Shown here in pieces: positions 60,289-64,000 of a stretch of DNA of 64,000 nucleotides (position 1 is its first letter; each line of letters starts with the position of its first letter). Position numbers and translations under genes: made by a program. Source of the DNA: UBA5619 sp040765725 (lineage in GTDB: Bacteria; Desulfobacterota; Syntrophia; Syntrophales; UBA5619); the NCBI GenBank assembly GCA_040765725.1, contig JAXGRQ010000008.1, forward strand, positions 5,372 to 69,371, given 5' to 3'. Below the pieces are notes generated by a model. The model did no database searches, had not been told where the DNA came from, and saw only the letters and a list, made by a program, of their open reading frames with translations.

Positions 60289-60683
60289 CAGTTTGCCTCC
60301 TCAACGGGTTTTTTCTTCGAAAATGCCGCAATCGTGGTCAGCACGATGTTCAAAACGACGATGGAAAGGCCGGTGACAAGGCCGATGACATCGACCATAT
60401 CGCGGGAAATGATCCAGTAGAGCACGATGGCCGTGATCGTCAGACGCAGGTAATAGCGGAGCATCAGGGCCATCCGCGCCCGGTTCAGATGTTTGCTGAA
60501 TACGCTCAGCAGATTGCGGTACAGCCAATAAAAGTTGATGATGCTGATCAATCCCCCGAAAAGGATGCCGAGCGTGAATCGACGGGAACCCAGAAAGAGG
60601 CTCAACGCAACCAGAGCGACCAGCAGGATCCAGTTTGTCCACTCAAGTCTTTTTTGGAGAGGGTCTTTTTCGGTGCGGTTCAC
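60288..60683 (-). CDS. atpI: ATP synthase subunit I
   Basis: A 131-aa membrane protein with about four helices. It matches the ATP synthase I family (LEWTNWILLVALVALSLFLG, FGGLISIINFYWLYRNLL, MLRYYLRLTITAIVLYWI). It is thought to help c-ring assembly. It overlaps atpZ by 41 nt and shares one base with atpB. Confidence 0.85.
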   Translation of the reverse strand: MNRTEKDPLQKRLEWTNWILLVALVALSLFLGSRRFTLGILFGGLISIINFYWLYRNLLSVFSKHLNRARMALMLRYYLRLTITAIVLYWIISRDMVDVIGLVTGLSIVVLNIVLTTIAAFSKKKPVEEAN

Positions 60684-60927
60684 TTTTCACACAGGTGATG
60701 ATCGGTTGCTCATCCTTAAAATTTTTCTTGATCAGAACATACATGTTCCTGAATCCGGCGACGATCCCGATCAGCAGCAGAAGAAGGGTAAAATAAGGTT
60801 TCGTGCCCAGTTTCCCATCCAGCCATGATCCCAGAAAGAGGCATCCGAAGATGGCCAAAACCATGGCGATGCCGATGCTGCTCGCATAGGCCATCTGAAT
60901 TGCTGATTTTTTTGTCTCCTGATCCAC
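60643..60927 (-). CDS. atpZ: AtpZ/AtpI-type small membrane protein
   Basis: 94 aa with two hydrophobic segments in the AtpZ pattern: MAYASSIGIAMVLAIFGCLF, GSWLDGKLGTKPY, and TLLLLLIGIVAGFRNMYVL. A basic tail overlaps atpI by 41 nt, an unusually long overlap, so the tail may be dispensable. It is the first gene of this ATP synthase cluster. Confidence 0.85.
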   Translation of the reverse strand: MDQETKKSAIQMAYASSIGIAMVLAIFGCLFLGSWLDGKLGTKPYFTLLLLLIGIVAGFRNMYVLIKKNFKDEQPIITCVKSEPHRKRPSPKKT

Positions 60928-61045
60928 CGGGAAGTCACTAACACAATCCGTGACCGGAAGTCAAACGAAAAGGGCTTCAACAATACGGCGAGCCCTGAAA
61001 GGACCGATCCTTCGGCTTCTCCAAAAGCCGAGCTATTCCGGCGTA

Positions 61046-61990
61046 TTACAATTTTGCCTCAGCGTTTTCTCGGCCCCGGTACCACTCGATGGTTTTTTTC
61101 AATCCCTCGCGGAAATCGGTGGCGGCCCGGAAATCGAATTCCCGAAATGCCCGGCTCGTATCCAGCATGCGCCGCGGCTGGCCGTCCGGCTTCGAGGCAT
61201 CCCAGACGATCCGGCCCTTGAAGCCCGTCAGCTCGACGATCAGGCCGACCAGCTCCCGGATCGAGATCTCGAAACCGGCGCCGATGTTGACGGGTTCGGG
61301 CTTGTCGTAATGTTCGGTCGCCAGGCAGATCGCTTCTGCCGCGTCCTCCACGTAAAAGAATTCCCGCGTCGCGCCGCCGGTCCCCCAGACGACGATCTCC
61401 GGGTCGCCGCGGTCGACGGCATCCGCGCACTTTTTGATCAGCGCGGGGATCACGTGGGAGGAACGGGGGTCGAAGTTGTCGCCGGGGCCGTACAGATTCA
61501 CCGGCAGCAAAAAGATCGCGTTGAAGCCGTACTGTTGGCGATACGCCTGCGCCTGGACCAGCATCATCTTCTTGGCCAGGCCGTAGGGGGCGTTGGTCTC
61601 CTCCGGGTAGCCGTTCCAGAGGTCGTCTTCCCGGAACGGAACCGGCGTGAATTTGGGGTAGGCGCAGATCGTCCCGAGGGCGACGAACTTGCCGATCTTC
61701 CGGAGGCACCCCTCATGGAGAAGCGGAACCCCCATCATGATGTTGTCGTAAAACAGCGATCCGGGATTCTGCTGGTTGAAGCCGATCCCGCCGACCTTCG
61801 CGGCAAGGTGGACGACGATGTCCGGCCGTTGATCGTCGTAGAGGCGACGCACATCTTCGATGCGGGTCAGGTTGTATTCGGGGAGGTCGGCCACCGAAAG
61901 ATGGCGACAGCCCCTCCTTTCGAAGGCCCGGATCAGGTGTTTCCCCAAAAACCCCTTGCCGCCGGTGATCGTGATGCGTTTGTGTTGCAT
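61046..61990 (-). CDS. fcl: GDP-L-fucose synthase
   Basis: SDR-family epimerase/reductase of 314 aa that makes GDP-L-fucose from GDP-4-keto-6-deoxymannose. Motifs are TGGKGFLGKHLI (NADPH), HLAAKVGGIGFNQQ, the Tyr-Lys pair in APYGLAKKM and RSSHVIPALI. It lies downstream of gmd, which supplies its substrate. Both feed fucose into LPS, capsule or exopolysaccharide. Confidence 0.94.
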   Translation of the reverse strand: MQHKRITITGGKGFLGKHLIRAFERRGCRHLSVADLPEYNLTRIEDVRRLYDDQRPDIVVHLAAKVGGIGFNQQNPGSLFYDNIMMGVPLLHEGCLRKIGKFVALGTICAYPKFTPVPFREDDLWNGYPEETNAPYGLAKKMMLVQAQAYRQQYGFNAIFLLPVNLYGPGDNFDPRSSHVIPALIKKCADAVDRGDPEIVVWGTGGATREFFYVEDAAEAICLATEHYDKPEPVNIGAGFEISIRELVGLIVELTGFKGRIVWDASKPDGQPRRMLDTSRAFREFDFRAATDFREGLKKTIEWYRGRENAEAKL

Positions 61991-62014
61991 ATCGAACCTC
62001 TTGAGGAGGGGTCA

Positions 62015-62071
62015 GGTCTTGAAATGGATCCTATCGTACATGGAGCGCACGAAACGCTGAATTTCAAGACC
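62015..62071. repeat. Inverted repeat between gmd and fcl
   Basis: GGTCTTGAAAT (62015-62025) and ATTTCAAGACC (62061-62071) are perfect 11-bp inverted repeats around a 35-nt loop. The left arm is preceded by GGGGTCA, so the sequence reads GGGGTCAGGTCTTGAAAT. It resembles the ends of small REP-type elements in environmental bacteria. It is intergenic. Confidence 0.6.
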
Positions 62072-62089
62072 GGACACCGCACGCTCCTG

Positions 62090-63115
62090 CTACAGACGGT
62101 GGTTGGTGCACTTGTAGCCCGCGTCGACCAGCGTCTTCTCCTTTTCGGCGGCTTCCAGGTCCGCGGCAATCATCATGTCGATGAGCCTGTCGAAACTGAC
62201 TTTCGGCGCCCAGTTCAGGGCCTTGCGCGCCCTGCCGGCGTCGCCCAGCAGGACGTCCACCTCCGTCGGACGGAAATAACGGGCGTCGACGGCCACATAC
62301 TTTTGATAATCCAGATCGAGCTTTTCGAACACCTTCTCGGCGAACTCGCGGACCGAGTGGGTTTCGCCGGTGGCGATCACGTAGTCGTCGGGCTTCTCCT
62401 GCTGCAGCATCAGCCACATCGCCTCGACATAGTCGCCGGCGAATCCCCAGTCTCGCTTCGCTTCGAGATTTCCGAGAAAAAGCTTCTGCTGGAGGCCCAG
62501 TTTGATCCTGGTCGCGGCGCGGGTGATCTTCCGGGTGACGAAGGTCTCGCCGCGGCGGGGAGATTCATGGTTGAACAGGATGCCGTTGGCGGCAAAGAGG
62601 TTGTATGCGTTCCGGTAGTTGCGGACGATGTAGTATGCGTACACCTTGGCCGCGGCGTAGGGACTCTGAGGCTGAAAGGGGGTTGCCTCGCTCTGCGGCG
62701 GCGGCGCGGCGCCGAACATTTCGCTGGAGGAGGCCTGGTAGAAACGGGCCTGGATCCCCGTCTTGCGGATGGCCTCCAGGAGCCGCAAGGTCCCCAGGCC
62801 GGTGATGTCGCCGGTATACTCGGGCATGTCGAAGCTCACGCGGACGTGGCTCTGGGCGCCCAGGTGATAGATCTCATCCGGCCGGATCTCCTGCAGAAGG
62901 TCGGTCAATTGTCCCGAAACGCTGAGGTCGCCGTAGTGAAGATAGACCCGGGCCTCCGGGTCGTGGAAATCCCGATACAGGTGGTCGATCCGGTCGGTGT
63001 TGAATGTGCTGGCCCGGCGGATCAGGCCGTGGATCTCATACCCCTTGCAGAGCAGAAATTCCGCCAGGTAGGAACCGTCCTGGCCCGTGATCCCGGTGAT
63101 GAACGCTTTTTTCAT
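62090..63115 (-). CDS. gmd: GDP-mannose 4,6-dehydratase
   Basis: A 341-aa SDR enzyme that converts GDP-mannose to GDP-4-keto-6-deoxymannose. The motifs are ITGITGQDGSYLAEFLL, RRASTFNTDRIDHL, the catalytic SSSEMFG and Tyr-Lys SPYAAAKVYAYY, and the family block NHESPRRGETFVTRKI. It precedes fcl by about 100 nt. Confidence 0.95.
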   Translation of the reverse strand: MKKAFITGITGQDGSYLAEFLLCKGYEIHGLIRRASTFNTDRIDHLYRDFHDPEARVYLHYGDLSVSGQLTDLLQEIRPDEIYHLGAQSHVRVSFDMPEYTGDITGLGTLRLLEAIRKTGIQARFYQASSSEMFGAAPPPQSEATPFQPQSPYAAAKVYAYYIVRNYRNAYNLFAANGILFNHESPRRGETFVTRKITRAATRIKLGLQQKLFLGNLEAKRDWGFAGDYVEAMWLMLQQEKPDDYVIATGETHSVREFAEKVFEKLDLDYQKYVAVDARYFRPTEVDVLLGDAGRARKALNWAPKVSFDRLIDMMIAADLEAAEKEKTLVDAGYKCTNHRL

Positions 63116-63140
63116 TTGGAAGCCTCCCGTGGCATGTCGT

Positions 63141-63201
63141 GGCGGATTTCAAATCCGTTCCGCCCCAGAGCAGGGATCGCGGGACGGATTTGAAATCCGC
63201 C
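63141..63201. repeat. REP-like inverted repeat between gmd and the epimerase
   Basis: GGCGGATTTCAAATCCGT (63141-63158) is the exact reverse complement of ACGGATTTGAAATCCGCC (63184-63201). Each arm is itself palindromic (GGATTT/AAATCC). The loop is 25 nt. It is an 18-bp stem in an intergenic gap, most like a REP/BIME element. Confidence 0.7.
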
Positions 63202-63209
63202 CGGGATCG

Positions 63210-64000
63210 TCAGCAGCGATAATATTCCCGGTACCAGGCGACAAAACGACGGATACCCTCCTTGATCGGCGTTGCGGGCCGGAAGCCGACGGCGGCCGTC
63301 AGATCTTCCACGTCGGCGCAAGTGGCCGGCACGTCCCCTGCCTGCATGGGCAGCAGATTCCGATCGGCCTTCCGTCCGAGTTGATCCTCCAGAACTGTGA
63401 TGTATTCCATCAGATCGACGGGTCGATTGTTTCCGATGTTGTAGAGGCGGTATGGGGCAAAGCTGGAGGACGGATCGGGGGAATCGCCCCGCCATGCGGG
63501 ATCGGGTTCAGGTATCCTGTCCAGCACACGGACGACCCCTTCGACGATGTCGTCGATATAGGTGAAATCCCGCTTCATCTTTCCGTGGTTGAAAACGTCG
63601 ATCGGCCGGTTCTCGAGAATCGCCCGCGTGAAGAGGAAGAGGGCCATGTCCGGTCTTCCCCAGGGCCCATACACGGTGAAGAAACGAAGACCCGTGCAGG
63701 GAATCCGATGGAGCGAGGCGTAGGCATGGGCCATCAGCTCGTTGGACTTTTTCGTTGCCGCGTAGAGACTGAGCGGATGATCCACGTTGTCGCGGGTCGA
63801 AAAGGGCATCCGGGTGTTTCCCCCGTATACCGAACTGGAGGAGGCGAATACCAGATGTTTCACCGGGTGGTGACGGCACCCCTCGAGGATATTCAGAAAA
63901 CCGGTCAGGTTGCTGTCGAGGTATGCGTAGGGGTTTTTGAGCGAATACCGGACGCCTGCCTGGGCCGCCAGATTGACGACGATCTCGAAGCCGTTTTTTG
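63210..64000 (-). CDS. UDP-glucuronate 4-epimerase-like protein (partial, runs off the right edge)
   Basis: The reading frame continues past 64000, so the N-terminal cofactor region is missing. Visible are VNLAAQAGVRYSLKNP, the catalytic ASSSSVYGGN and Tyr-Lys LYAATKKSNELM, and DFTYIDDIVEG. The C-terminal GDVPATCADVEDL is also present. These fit UDP-glucuronate epimerases of the CapD/LspL type. It is the third nucleotide-sugar gene in a row on this strand. Confidence 0.85.
   Translation of the reverse strand, partial: KNGFEIVVNLAAQAGVRYSLKNPYAYLDSNLTGFLNILEGCRHHPVKHLVFASSSSVYGGNTRMPFSTRDNVDHPLSLYAATKKSNELMAHAYASLHRIPCTGLRFFTVYGPWGRPDMALFLFTRAILENRPIDVFNHGKMKRDFTYIDDIVEGVVRVLDRIPEPDPAWRGDSPDPSSSFAPYRLYNIGNNRPVDLMEYITVLEDQLGRKADRNLLPMQAGDVPATCADVEDLTAAVGFRPATPIKEGIRRFVAWYREYYRC

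Noticed and set aside
60950..63193. Plus-strand 747-aa ORF over fcl and gmd
   Set aside because: Long only because GC-rich codons avoid stops on the other strand; the minus-strand enzymes are unambiguous.

Overview
This 64 kb chromosomal window comes from a GC-rich, Gram-negative, probably anaerobic bacterium. It is most like a deltaproteobacterium (Desulfobacterota), and Syntrophales-type is my best guess. That rests on inference from gene content: lipid A and LPS genes (lpxC, rfaE2, gmd, fcl), a QueH-type queuosine enzyme, GTP-type PEP carboxykinase, an NtrY/NtrX pair, a zapB-zapA-6S RNA block, an rny-ymdB pair, an MJ0042 zinc-ribbon protein and DUF4390. The 16S sequence was read only by eye.

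Layout. 1-13.4 kb is housekeeping: hpt and a zinc-ribbon membrane protein; a minus-strand purine/tRNA/RNA operon (purD-purH-purE-tsaC-pcnB); a plus-strand glmU-like/small ORF/dusB chain; zapB-zapA followed by 6S RNA; then rny-ymdB-tyrS. 13.4-19.1 kb is a complete rRNA operon (tandem promoters, boxA, 16S, tRNA-Ile, tRNA-Ala, 23S with processing stems, 5S, terminator). 19.1-22.8 kb is yebC-ruvC-ruvA-ruvB-queH, in which four of the five genes carry a one-base frame disruption. 23-28.4 kb is lpxC, DUF4390 and an NtrY/NtrX two-component system. 28.4-46.7 kb holds a flippase-like membrane protein, a lipoprotein, dnaJ, purC, a metallo-hydrolase, a PII/DUF1538/DUF1538 operon, a truncated amidohydrolase-like gene, an alpha/beta hydrolase, a minus-strand rsmB-fmt-priA-dksA-rfaE2-comF-rsfS run, and an isomerase-like gene with two orphan oligopeptide permeases.

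46.8-51.6 kb is a visibly AT-richer mobile island. It contains an IS110 remnant, an IS66-like transposase whose start overlaps the end of a RecB/Cas4-like plus RNase H-like nuclease gene (frame-disrupted here), a nested palindrome, a HigBA/RelE-type toxin-antitoxin operon with a perfect operator palindrome inside its promoter, and a tyrosine recombinase interrupted by an in-frame TGA. The transposase-nuclease pair is the best candidate for an undescribed system.

51.7-64 kb returns to chromosomal genes: a CNNM/CorC-type protein, a VTT-family protein, a BASS-type transporter, pckG, a three-gene tartronate-semialdehyde/hydroxypyruvate operon (aldolase, hyi, glxR), the ATP synthase genes atpZ-atpI-atpB without atpE, and nucleotide-sugar genes (fcl, gmd, UDP-glucuronate epimerase) separated by inverted repeats. 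The last gene runs off the right edge.
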